NCBI GenBank assembly: GCA_012735355.1
Contig: JAAYHP010000493.1
Location: forward strand, 1 to 5,649
Source: Lysinibacillus sp.
Lineage (GTDB): Bacteria; Bacillota; Bacilli; Bacillales_A; Planococcaceae
Direction of reading: 5' to 3'
Length of the DNA stretch: 5,649 nt
Shown here: piece by piece, positions 1 to 5,603 of the stretch
Numbering within the stretch: the stretch's first letter is position 1
How the letters are laid out: each line of letters opens with the position of its first letter
Made by a program: the position numbers and the translations under genes
Notes under the pieces: generated by a model
The model's database searches: none
Seen by the model: the letters and a program-made list of their open reading frames with translations, nothing else
What the model was told of the DNA's origin: nothing

Positions 1-871
1 CTTCAGGATCAAGCATAAAGTTAATGAATGCATGGGCACCTTCCACATTGGCAGCTGTTTTTGGAATTACGAAACTGTCAAACCAAAGATTCGAACCTTC
101 ATGTGGGACAGCAAAATCCAACTCTTCATTTTCCCACATCATATCCGCTGCTTGACCAGACCAAGTAAGTGCCACTGTCGCTTCATTATTAATCATGAGC
201 GGTGTAATTTCATCCCCAATAATCGCCTTTATGTTTGGTGATAGGGAGATGAGCTTATCCGTTGCTTGACGTAATAATTCATCGTCTTTTGCATTTAACG
301 ATTCACCTAAAGAGTTTAATCCCATTCCAATCACTTCGCGGGCACCATCAACTAAAAATACTTTTCTTTTTAATGAAGGGTCCCATAAGTCGTCCCAAGA
401 TTCAAAGGTTAAATGTTCTGGGACTAAATTCGGGTTAAATACAATACCGACTGTACCCCAGAAATATGGAACGGAATATTTATTCCCCGGATCAAAGGCT
501 AAGTCTAAATAATAAGGGTCGATATTTTTTAAATTCGGTATTTTTGAATGATCTAGTGGAATTAATAAATCTTCCTCTAGCATCATTTCAATCATATATT
601 CAGAAGGAACAGCAATATCGTAAGCTGAACCACCTTGTTGAATTTTCGTCATCATTGCTTCATTGGAATCGAAAGTTTCGTAGATGACTTTAATGCCCGT
701 TTCTTCCGTAAATTGTTTTAACAGAACTGGATCAATGTAATCTCCCCAGTTATATACAGTAATTGTATCTTTACTACCTTTACTGCCAGAAGATTCTAAT
801 CGGTCGGCTATTAAAAACAAGGCAGCACATGCAATGATAATTGCAATACTTAAATTAATTAAAGATCTCAT
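1..871 (-). CDS. potD: PotD, polyamine ABC transporter substrate-binding protein (3' end cut by window edge)
   Basis: Extracytoplasmic receptor that binds spermidine/putrescine and delivers it to the PotBC channel. The frame reads open from ATG at 871 to the left edge, giving 290 residues; family members are around 350, so roughly 60 C-terminal residues are missing. Residues 5-22 are hydrophobic, an N-terminal export or anchor segment; IIAC at 12-15 could be a lipobox, but it lies early with only one basic residue before it, so lipid attachment is uncertain. The mature part starts with the family motif YNWGDY (40-45). Other recognisable ligand-pocket regions are DGARE (175-179), TWSG (236-239) and LWFDS (262-266), matching the aromatic and acidic clamp of E. 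coli PotD. By my alignment from memory, a pocket Asp of E. coli falls on Gly176. Its ATG shares one base with the potC stop (TAATG), so translation is probably coupled. Identification is firm; exact substrate preference (spermidine versus putrescine) is not shown. Confidence 0.95.
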   Translation of the reverse strand, partial: MRSLINLSIAIIIACAALFLIADRLESSGSKGSKDTITVYNWGDYIDPVLLKQFTEETGIKVIYETFDSNEAMMTKIQQGGSAYDIAVPSEYMIEMMLEEDLLIPLDHSKIPNLKNIDPYYLDLAFDPGNKYSVPYFWGTVGIVFNPNLVPEHLTFESWDDLWDPSLKRKVFLVDGAREVIGMGLNSLGESLNAKDDELLRQATDKLISLSPNIKAIIGDEITPLMINNEATVALTWSGQAADMMWENEELDFAVPHEGSNLWFDSFVIPKTAANVEGAHAFINFMLDPE

Positions 872-1671
872 TATTGGTTTACCCCCCCATTTGCTGGTCT
901 AGTGCGATGGGTTACGAAATAGTAACCAATAACGATCAGAACCGTAACAATGAAAATCAAACCTGAAAGGGCATTAATCGTTAATGAAATACCTACGCGA
1001 GCGATGGAGTAAATTTCTACTGATAATGTAGAGAAACCGTTTCCTGTAACGAAAAATGTTACAGCGAAATCATCTAACGAATAAGTTAATGCCATGAAAA
1101 AGCCAGCTAAAATCCCTGGTTGAATATAAGGAACAATAACGCGGGTTAATACTTCTCGTTTTGTTGCACCAAGGTCTTGAGCAGCGTCAATTAAGTTTGG
1201 ATTCATTTCCAATAATTTCGGTAATACCATTAATACAACGATGGGAATACTGAAGGCTACGTGAGATATTAAAACAGATGTAAAGCCGAGTTTAATCCCA
1301 ATCATCGTAAATAAAATTAAGAAGCTCGCACCAATTACAACGTCCGGACTAACGATCATGATGTTGTTTAACGAAAGCAACGTATTTCGCATTTTTCGAT
1401 TTTTAATGGATACGATGCCAATGGCTCCTAAAGTGCCAAGGATCGTTGCAATTAAGCTGGAAAGCAGTGCGACGATGATAGTATTAATTAAAATAACTAA
1501 CAATCGGGAATCCTCAAATACCGCTTTATAATGTTCCAACGTAAAGGATTCAAAATCATGCATTGAGCCACCACTGTTAAAAGAATAATAAATCAAATAG
1601 AAAATCGGTGCGTATAAAATGATGAACACTACAATTAAATAAATTTTCGCTGGTGTTGATAATTTTTTCAT
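871..1671 (-). CDS. potC: PotC, polyamine ABC transporter permease
   Basis: One of two integral membrane subunits forming the polyamine channel of the PotABCD importer. The 266-residue length is normal for the family. It begins with a short basic cytoplasmic tail and a membrane segment at about 10-30, followed by further hydrophobic segments to the C-terminus, consistent with six helices of a BPD-type permease. The EAA loop that contacts the ATPase is visible at about 160-180 (IDAAQDLGAT followed by a basic stretch). The ATG at 1671 overlaps the potB stop by one base (TAATG) and is preceded by AAAGGAGG at 1681-1688 with a 9-nt spacer, which supports this start. The 3' end contains a run of seven G (882-888) that also lies where the potD ribosome binding site should be. 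Assignment as PotC rather than PotB rests on operon order and similarity to the family. Confidence 0.96.
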   Translation of the reverse strand: MKKLSTPAKIYLIVVFIILYAPIFYLIYYSFNSGGSMHDFESFTLEHYKAVFEDSRLLVILINTIIVALLSSLIATILGTLGAIGIVSIKNRKMRNTLLSLNNIMIVSPDVVIGASFLILFTMIGIKLGFTSVLISHVAFSIPIVVLMVLPKLLEMNPNLIDAAQDLGATKREVLTRVIVPYIQPGILAGFFMALTYSLDDFAVTFFVTGNGFSTLSVEIYSIARVGISLTINALSGLIFIVTVLIVIGYYFVTHRTRPANGGVNQ

Positions 1672-2477
1672 TATACGCGACCTCCTTTCGCTCTTCTACC
1701 AGTGAGCAGCATGCTAGCTAACATAATTAATACGAGGAACACTGCGATCGTTGAACCCATTCCCCAGTTTTGAGCAACGAGGAATTGTTGTTCAATAGCT
1801 GTACCTAGCGTAATTACTTGGTTTCCTGCAATTAAGCGAGTAATCATGAACAGGGATAATGCAGGAATAAATGTCACTTGAATTCCCGATTTCACCCCTT
1901 CAATCGTTAATGGCCAAATAACGCGACGGAATGTTGTAAAAGGGGATGCCCCTAAATCCCGCGCCGCATCAACCAATGTTGGATTGAGCTTATCTAAGGA
2001 GTTGAAAATAGGAATAATCATAAAGGGTATAAAAATATAAACAGCTACAAATATAAAGCTGAAATCTGTAAATAAAATTTGTTGCGGTTCAATACCGAAG
2101 ACGCTAGCTACTGCATTAATTGGTCCGTATAAACCGAAAATCCCGATGAAAGCATAAGTTTTTAGTAACAAGTTAATCCATGACGGGATGATAATAAGCA
2201 TGAGCCAAAGATGCTTATGTTTTGTTTTCGTTAAAAAGTACGCTGTAGGGTAAGATACTAACAACGTAAAGAAAGTGATTAATATTGCGTACCAAAAGCT
2301 CGTAACTGTCATTTTTAAATAAACGGGCGTAAAGAAATTTTTATAGTTATCCAGAGTGAAATTACCATATAAATCGAGCATTGAATAATAAACGACTAAT
2401 AGGATAGGGGCGATGACAAAGAAGACAATCCAAAAAATATAGGGTATTAAAGGACCCTTTGCTACACGATTACGCAT
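1671..2477 (-). CDS. potB: PotB, polyamine ABC transporter permease
   Basis: Membrane subunit that pairs with PotC to form the transport channel. From the chosen ATG the protein has 268 residues. Hydrophobic segments lie at about 10-32, 58-82, 90-115, 139-160 and in the C-terminal third, consistent with a six-helix permease, and the EAA loop is at about 168-187 ([11 protein letters not shown] followed by a basic region). Three in-frame ATGs occur at 2486, 2483 and 2477. Only the last has normal spacing (9 nt) from the GGAG at 2487-2490; the first directly abuts it. I therefore chose MRNRVAKG as the N-terminus; the longer form would have 271 residues. The start lies inside potA (8-bp overlap), so the two are probably translationally coupled. 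The protein ends in a short basic tail and its stop is shared with the potC start. Confidence 0.95.
   Translation of the reverse strand: MRNRVAKGPLIPYIFWIVFFVIAPILLVVYYSMLDLYGNFTLDNYKNFFTPVYLKMTVTSFWYAILITFFTLLVSYPTAYFLTKTKHKHLWLMLIIIPSWINLLLKTYAFIGIFGLYGPINAVASVFGIEPQQILFTDFSFIFVAVYIFIPFMIIPIFNSLDKLNPTLVDAARDLGASPFTTFRRVIWPLTIEGVKSGIQVTFIPALSLFMITRLIAGNQVITLGTAIEQQFLVAQNWGMGSTIAVFLVLIMLASMLLTGRRAKGGRV
1681..1688 (-). promoter_or_regulatory. Ribosome binding site of potC
   Basis: AAAGGAGG on the minus strand within the last codons of potB, with a 9-nt spacer to ATG 1671. It is the strongest site inside the operon. Confidence 0.85.
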
Positions 2478-3570
2478 TTTCATCATCTCCGTAAGATTCT
2501 AGTCGTTTATCGAACTCTTCTTCCGTTTCATTTAAACGCATGACGTGGATTGCTTCTGGATCAAAATTCAAGCCAATTTCTTCGCCTACTTCCGCCTTTT
2601 TCAATGAATGAACAAGCCATTCATTTCCGTCTTTATCGTAAGTAGATAATTCATAATGAACGCCACGGAACAATTGGGTATCTACTTTTACGACTAATTT
2701 TCCTCTATCTACCGTTGTGATTTCTAAGTCTTCTGGCCGAATGACAATATCGACTTTTTCATTTGGTTTCATCCCTTTATCGACACAATCAAAGACTTTT
2801 CCTGTAAATTGCACTTTGTAGTCTTCGAGCATAATTCCTTCAACGATGTTTGACTCACCGATAAAGTCCGCAACGAATCGGTTAATCGGTTCATCATAAA
2901 TATCAACAGGTGTACCGGATTGTTGTATTTCTCCTTCGTTCAATACAAAAATTTCATCGGACATAGCTAACGCTTCTTCCTGGTCATGGGTTACGAAGAC
3001 GAAAGTTTTTCCGAGGCGTTGTTGCAATTCTCTTAGTTCGTATTGCATTTCAGAACGCAATTTTAAATCCAATGCACTTAAAGGTTCGTCAAGCAAAATT
3101 ACTTCAGGATCGTTTACGATGGCTCGAGCAATCGCAACACGTTGTCGTTGCCCACCGGACATTTCAGAGATTTCTCGGTTTGCGAATTTTTCTAAGTTAA
3201 CGAATTTTAGTGCTTCCATTACTCGTTCTTTTATTTCATTTTCTTTTAATTTTTTCACTCGTAAACCGAATGCGATGTTTTCAAACACATTTAAATGTGG
3301 AAATAGAGCATAGTCTTGAAACACAGTATTTACTTGACGTTCATTTGCTGGAACGTTGTTAATCCGTTTTCCTTTAAAATACACGTTACCGCTAGAAGGC
3401 TCTGTAAAACCTGCAATTATTCGAAGGATGGTTGTTTTACCACAACCGGATGGTCCTAGTAATGTATAGAATTTTCCCTTTTCAAGTTCAAAATTGATGT
3501 TTTTTAATACGACTGTCCCATCATCATAAGATTTTGAAACATTTTCAAATTGAATAATTGTGTTATTCAT
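2470..3570 (-). CDS. potA: PotA, polyamine ABC transporter ATPase
   Basis: Cytoplasmic ATPase that powers polyamine uptake through PotBC. All nucleotide-binding elements are present in order: Walker [10 protein letters not shown] (39-47), Q-loop Gln85, signature MSGGQRQ (137-143, Met in place of the usual Leu), Walker B VILLDEP (157-163) with catalytic Glu162, D-loop SALD (165-168) and switch His195. Residues from about 240 to 350 form the C-terminal TOBE-type regulatory domain usual in PotA. Total length is 366 residues, normal for the family. I chose ATG at 3570 because AGGAGG (3578-3583) sits 7 nt before it; an in-frame TTG at 3576 is too close to that site to be the start. The gene follows the regulator after a 16-bp gap that holds its ribosome binding site, and overlaps potB by 8 bp. 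The acidic C-terminal tail (residues about 348-366) is not informative. Confidence 0.97.
   Translation of the reverse strand: MNNTIIQFENVSKSYDDGTVVLKNINFELEKGKFYTLLGPSGCGKTTILRIIAGFTEPSSGNVYFKGKRINNVPANERQVNTVFQDYALFPHLNVFENIAFGLRVKKLKENEIKERVMEALKFVNLEKFANREISEMSGGQRQRVAIARAIVNDPEVILLDEPLSALDLKLRSEMQYELRELQQRLGKTFVFVTHDQEEALAMSDEIFVLNEGEIQQSGTPVDIYDEPINRFVADFIGESNIVEGIMLEDYKVQFTGKVFDCVDKGMKPNEKVDIVIRPEDLEITTVDRGKLVVKVDTQLFRGVHYELSTYDKDGNEWLVHSLKKAEVGEEIGLNFDPEAIHVMRLNETEEEFDKRLESYGDDENA
2487..2490 (-). promoter_or_regulatory. Ribosome binding site of potB (decides the start)
   Basis: GGAG on the minus strand, inside the 3' end of potA. It is 9 nt from ATG 2477, 3 nt from ATG 2483 and 0 nt from ATG 2486, which favours the third ATG as the true start. 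Confidence 0.7.
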
Positions 3571-3577
3571 TTTCAAG

Positions 3578-3583
3578 CCTCCT
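3578..3583 (-). promoter_or_regulatory. Ribosome binding site of potA (decides the start)
   Basis: Perfect AGGAGG on the minus strand with a 7-nt spacer to ATG 3570. It lies between the regulator stop (3587-3589) and potA, so potA can be translated on its own even if the regulator frame is closed early. Confidence 0.9.
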
Positions 3584-3586
3584 AAA

Positions 3587-4129
3587 CTATAAATAAGATT
3601 CCGTTGCTACAAGCAACAGCTGTGTTTCACCTTCATTTGCATTAAATATTTGGTGGTTACTTGAAGCTTCGTAATAAATTGAGTTTCCTTCACTGGCGAT
3701 GTATTCCTCTTCTCCTAAAACAACTCGAATCCGTCCTTTAAGCACATATATAAAGGTTTCTGCTAAAGACGGTTCAAATTCTTTGTATTCTCCACCTTCT
3801 TGAAATGTAATGATTACCGGTTCCATTTCTTTTTCATTGGAAGTAGGAATGAGCCATCGAATTTCGTACTTTTTTTCAACATCTATATAAGAAGTTTGGT
3901 CTTCTTCGTTATAAACTATTTTTTCTTCTTTTATAGTGTCATCAAAAAATTCCTTAGGGGTGGTACCCAATACTTCTAAAATCGAGAAAAGGGTGTCAAT
4001 AGAAGGGGAGTTTAAATCCCGTTCGAGCTGAGAAATATAACCTTTCGTTAAATCGGTTCTTTCTCCCAGTTCTTCTTGGGTTAGACCTTTTTTAATGCGC
4101 TATGCTTTAATTTTCTTCCCAATTTGCAT
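3587..4129 (-). pseudogene. XRE-family HTH/cupin regulator of the pot operon, interrupted by an in-frame TAG at codon 10
   Basis: Read from ATG at 4129, which has a good ribosome binding site (4138-4145), the frame encodes a 180-codon regulator with one TAG at codon 10 (4100-4102). Conceptual residues 4-59 are an XRE-type helix-turn-helix (TQEELGERT as helix 2, GYISQLERDLNSPSI around the recognition helix), and about 105-178 form a single cupin domain (ETFIYVLKG at 124-132). This architecture is the PuuR-like class commonly placed ahead of potABCD in Firmicutes, where it probably senses polyamines and represses the operon; the sensing role is inference. A leucine is expected at codon 10, and TTG to TAG is a single base change. 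No other lesion is present. Without readthrough, the only open product would start after the TAG, for example at TTG 3970 (cupin only, 127 residues, no ribosome binding site) or at a rare ATT at codon 12. Alternatives are a sequencing error or amber suppression. Confidence 0.85.
4100..4102 (-). other. In-frame amber codon interrupting the regulator
   Basis: The codons around it read GCA TAG CGC on the minus strand. The reading frame is uninterrupted on both sides and the residues on both sides match an XRE HTH N-terminus, so the TAG is a point nonsense change rather than a frameshift. Confidence 0.9.
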
Positions 4130-4137
4130 AAAAAAAT

Positions 4138-4145
4138 ACCCCCTT
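4138..4145 (-). promoter_or_regulatory. Ribosome binding site of the regulator
   Basis: AAGGGGGT on the minus strand ends 8-9 nt before the ATG at 4129. It fixes the upstream ATG as the original start and argues that the shorter frame starting at TTG 3970 is an artefact of the TAG. Confidence 0.8.
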
Positions 4146-4156
4146 TTATTTTACGG

Positions 4157-4179
4157 AAAGTTTATTATGTCTAAACTTT
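4157..4179. promoter_or_regulatory. Probable operator 1 (AAAGTTTA inverted repeat)
   Basis: AAAGTTTA (4157-4164) and its exact reverse complement TAAACTTT (4172-4179) flank a 7-bp spacer. The site lies in the leader of the regulator-pot transcript. Binding by the XRE-cupin regulator is inferred from position and symmetry only. Confidence 0.65.
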
Positions 4180-4186
4180 TAGAAAT

Positions 4187-4209
4187 AAAGTTTACTTTTA
4201 CAAAACTTT
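4187..4209. promoter_or_regulatory. Probable operator 2 (AAAGTTTA inverted repeat)
   Basis: AAAGTTTA (4187-4194) and AAAACTTT (4202-4209, one mismatch to the exact reverse complement) are again separated by 7 bp, so the geometry equals operator 1, displaced by exactly 30 bp. A further half-site, AAGTTTA at 4210-4216, adjoins it and makes the compact palindrome AAACTT-T-AAGTTT at 4203-4215. Confidence 0.6.
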
Positions 4210-4231
4210 AAGTTTACAATTACAGATTATG

Positions 4232-4259
4232 ATTATACAGAAATTTAAAGGGATTGCAA
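4232..4259 (-). promoter_or_regulatory. Probable sigma-A promoter of the regulator-potABCD operon
   Basis: On the minus strand TTGCAA (4254-4259) and a perfect TATAAT (4232-4237) are separated by 16 bp, and TG precedes TATAAT directly in an extended -10-like context. Transcription would start near 4225, leaving a leader of about 95 nt that contains the AAAGTTTA half-site array. The -35 matches four of six consensus bases. Confidence 0.65.
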
Positions 4260-4264
4260 CCACT

Positions 4265-4293
4265 TTTGAAAAAATTAATGTATTTGAAAAAAT
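4265..4293. repeat. Short direct repeat TTTGAAAAAAT
   Basis: Two identical 11-bp copies (4265-4275 and 4283-4293) start 18 bp apart. In this A+T-rich spacer they may be chance, or an A-tract upstream element of the plus-strand promoter. Confidence 0.4.
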
Positions 4294-4321
4294 CCATTCA
4301 ATTTCGACAATTCTATGGAAA

Positions 4322-4336
4322 TTATAGGGATTATAA
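4322..4336. promoter_or_regulatory. PerR-type box upstream of the peroxiredoxin gene
   Basis: TTATAGGGATTATAA matches the Bacillus PerR consensus TTATAATNATTATAA at 12 of 14 defined positions, both mismatches being next to the centre of the left half. It fits the Fur consensus (TGATAATNATTATCA) and the Zur consensus less well. PerR represses peroxide-defence genes, so the position ahead of a peroxiredoxin is coherent. Regulation is inferred. Confidence 0.6.
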
Positions 4337-4417
4337 AGTAATAATTTGTAAAGTATATTGAAAATTATTAATCCTTTTGTTAACGTGAAAATTAGGAAAC
4401 AATTACTTTTATTTCAA

Positions 4418-4423
4418 TATAAT
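4418..4423 (+). promoter_or_regulatory. Candidate -10 hexamer for the peroxiredoxin gene (weak)
   Basis: A perfect TATAAT lies 6 bp before the ribosome binding site, but no -35 is found 16-18 bp upstream (GGAAAC at 4395-4400) and the leader would be only about 13 nt. An alternative is TATATT at 4354-4359 with TTATAA at 4331-4336, which overlaps the PerR-type box. Confidence 0.25.
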
Positions 4424-4429
4424 GCATAC

Positions 4430-4436
4430 AGGAGGG
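4430..4436 (+). promoter_or_regulatory. Ribosome binding site of the peroxiredoxin (decides the start)
   Basis: AGGAGGG with a 6-nt spacer to ATG 4443. An upstream in-frame ATG at 4422 would have this site inside its own coding sequence and no site before it, so 4443 is chosen. Confidence 0.9.
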
Positions 4437-4442
4437 ATTTTT

Positions 4443-4985
4443 ATGGCTGATCGTTTAGTTGGAACACCTGCACCAAAGTTTGAAATGGATGCAGTGATGC
4501 CTGATAAGTCCTTTGGCAAGGTGTCACTGGAAGAAATTATGAATGAAGGTAAGTGGACTGTACTATTCTTCTATCCTATGGACTTTACTTTTGTATGCCC
4601 AACAGAAATTACAGCAATGAGCGATCGTTACGATGAATTTGAAGATTTAGACGCTGAAGTAATCGGTGTATCAACAGATACACTACATACACACTTAGCA
4701 TGGATTAATACAGAACGAACAAAAAATGGGATTGGCCAATTAAATTACACTTTAGCTGCCGATCATAATCATCGAGTTTCTAGAGACTATGGTGTGTTAA
4801 TTGAAGAAGAGGGAGTTGCTCTTCGCGGATTATTTATCATTAGTCCAGAAGGAGAGCTACAATATCAAGTTGTTCATCATAATAACATCGGTCGCGATGT
4901 AGATGAAGTATTGCGCGTGTTGCAAGCTCTGCAAACAGGTGGATTATGTCCTGCTAACTGGAGACCTGGTCAAGCGACGCTGTAA
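4443..4985 (+). CDS. ykuU: Typical 2-Cys peroxiredoxin (AhpC/Prx family, YkuU-like)
   Basis: Cytosolic thiol peroxidase of 180 residues that reduces hydrogen peroxide, organic peroxides and possibly peroxynitrite. The peroxidatic cysteine is Cys52 in FYPMDFTFVCPTE (43-55), with the supporting Pro45, Thr49 and Arg128 (ALRG at 126-129). The resolving cysteine is Cys169 in GGLCPANWRPG (166-176), which forms an intersubunit disulfide in this class. The protein stops soon after that motif and lacks the C-terminal YF extension of peroxide-sensitive eukaryotic enzymes, so it should resist overoxidation. The start at 4443 is set by AGGAGGG. The next gene encodes a thioredoxin-fold protein, the same order as ykuU-ykuV in Bacillus subtilis, and a hairpin separates them. 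A PerR-type box lies upstream. No AhpF-type reductase gene follows, so the reductant is probably thioredoxin or the neighbour; this is inference. Confidence 0.93.
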   Translation: MADRLVGTPAPKFEMDAVMPDKSFGKVSLEEIMNEGKWTVLFFYPMDFTFVCPTEITAMSDRYDEFEDLDAEVIGVSTDTLHTHLAWINTERTKNGIGQLNYTLAADHNHRVSRDYGVLIEEEGVALRGLFIISPEGELQYQVVHHNNIGRDVDEVLRVLQALQTGGLCPANWRPGQATL

Positions 4986-5016
4986 AAGATTTGCGTGGAA
5001 TGTGATTAACAATTTC

Positions 5017-5045
5017 ATCCCCACAACATTGAGTGGGGGTTTTTT
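5017..5045 (+). terminator. Hairpin and T-run between the peroxiredoxin and thioredoxin-like genes
   Basis: ATCCCCAC (5017-5024) pairs with GTGGGGGT (5033-5040), with one G-U pair, across an 8-nt loop, followed by six T (5040-5045). It has the form of an intrinsic terminator and sits 22 nt before the next ATG. No clear promoter was found between it and that gene, so it probably acts as a partial terminator. Confidence 0.8.
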
Positions 5046-5052
5046 ATTGAAC

Positions 5053-5061
5053 AAGGGGGAG
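5053..5061 (+). promoter_or_regulatory. Ribosome binding site of the thioredoxin-like gene (decides the start)
   Basis: AAGGGGGAG with a 6-nt spacer to ATG 5068. The same frame stays open back to 4903 inside the peroxiredoxin gene, but only the 5068 start has a site and gives a protein that begins as the family does (MKLRSPMPEL). Confidence 0.85.
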
Positions 5062-5067
5062 TTTTTT

Positions 5068-5520
5068 ATGAAATTGCGTTCACCGATGCCCGAGTTAGAA
5101 GGGGCTACAGCTTGGTTAAATGGGGAAGTGAAAAAAGGGGAGTTAGTGGGGGAAAAGCCAACGTTAATCCATTTTTGGTCAGTTAGTTGTGGTATATGTA
5201 AAGAAGCGATGGGAGACGTGAATAAATTTCGTGACCAATATAAAGGAAAGTTAAATGTTGTCGCAGTTCACATGCCTCGTTCTGAAGAAGATTTAGATTT
5301 GGAAAAAATTAAAGAAGTGGCTCAAGATTTTCATATGACTCAACCGATTTTCGTTGATAATGAGTTGAAACTTGCCGATGCATTCGAAAATCAATATGTA
5401 CCGTCTTATTTTGTATTTGACCATACAGGGGTTCTACGCCATTATCAAGCAGGCGGAAGCGGTATGAAAATGTTAGAAAAAAGGGTAAAACGCGTGCTAG
5501 AAGAGATGGAAAATCGATAA
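5068..5520 (+). CDS. ykuV: Cytosolic thioredoxin-fold thiol-disulfide oxidoreductase (YkuV-like)
   Basis: A 150-residue TlpA/ResA-like thioredoxin-fold protein. The N-terminal part (MPEL to about residue 28) is followed by the strand PTLIHFWS (31-38) and the redox motif CGIC (41-44), with the cis-proline at Pro112 in YVPSYFVF (110-117). The segment QAGGSGMKMLEKRV near the C-terminus (127-140) closely resembles B. subtilis YkuV as I remember it. No signal peptide or membrane anchor is present, unlike ResA or StoA, so it should act in the cytoplasm as a dithiol reductase. The upstream peroxiredoxin suggests it may recycle that enzyme or repair oxidised proteins; this is inference. A terminator-like hairpin precedes it, and a strong terminator follows 23 nt after its stop. 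The motif is CGIC where typical thioredoxin has CGPC, which would alter redox potential. Confidence 0.92.
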   Translation: MKLRSPMPELEGATAWLNGEVKKGELVGEKPTLIHFWSVSCGICKEAMGDVNKFRDQYKGKLNVVAVHMPRSEEDLDLEKIKEVAQDFHMTQPIFVDNELKLADAFENQYVPSYFVFDHTGVLRHYQAGGSGMKMLEKRVKRVLEEMENR

Positions 5521-5543
5521 TAAAAAGAGGTTTGGACAAAAGT

Positions 5544-5585
5544 AAAAACTCATCATTTTCTCTTAAAAGAAAATGATGAGTTTTT
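5544..5585. terminator. Strong, potentially bidirectional intrinsic terminator
   Basis: An uninterrupted 18-bp stem (5544-5561 with 5568-5585) closes a 6-nt loop CTTAAA. The stem ends in A5 on the left and T5 on the right, so it can terminate transcription from either strand. It ends the ykuUV-like unit. Confidence 0.9.
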
Positions 5586-5603
5586 GATATTAAACTGAAA
5601 ATT

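Larger units (their letters stand above)
4130..4442. other. Divergent intergenic region between the pot operon and the peroxiredoxin gene
   Basis: About 310 bp, very A+T rich, with no credible ORF. From left to right it holds the regulator ribosome binding site, two operator-like inverted repeats, the minus-strand promoter, a pair of TTTGAAAAAAT direct repeats, a PerR-type box, and the peroxiredoxin ribosome binding site. No terminator or RNA gene is visible. The plus-strand promoter could not be placed with confidence. Confidence 0.85.

Noticed and set aside
32..241. Plus-strand ORF of 69 codons at the left edge
   Set aside because: It lies antisense to potD, whose frame is clearly coding; no ribosome binding site and no recognisable protein.
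466..687. Plus-strand ORF of 73 codons
   Set aside because: Antisense shadow of potD without a ribosome binding site.
3119..3313. Plus-strand ORF of 64 codons
   Set aside because: Antisense to the ATPase signature region of potA; composition reflects the conserved opposite strand.
3571..3576. TTG start of potA at 3576
   Set aside because: It is only 1 nt from the AGGAGG; ATG 3570 has the correct spacing.
3587..3970. Stand-alone 127-residue cupin protein starting at TTG 3970
   Set aside because: No ribosome binding site precedes the TTG, and the upstream sequence encodes a full HTH in the same frame with a proper start at 4129.
4333..4348. Second PerR-like site just right of the first
   Set aside because: The right half does not match the consensus once the two halves are aligned; only the 4322-4336 site is convincing.
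4422..4442. Upstream ATG of the peroxiredoxin at 4422
   Set aside because: It would encode residues from the ribosome binding site itself, and the family N-terminus starts at 4443.
4903..5067. N-terminal extension of the ykuV-like frame back into the peroxiredoxin gene
   Set aside because: The frame is merely open; it passes through the terminator hairpin, and the family start with a ribosome binding site is at 5068.
5309..5539. Minus-strand ORF of 76 codons
   Set aside because: Antisense to the ykuV-like gene, which has clear family motifs; no family resemblance of its own.
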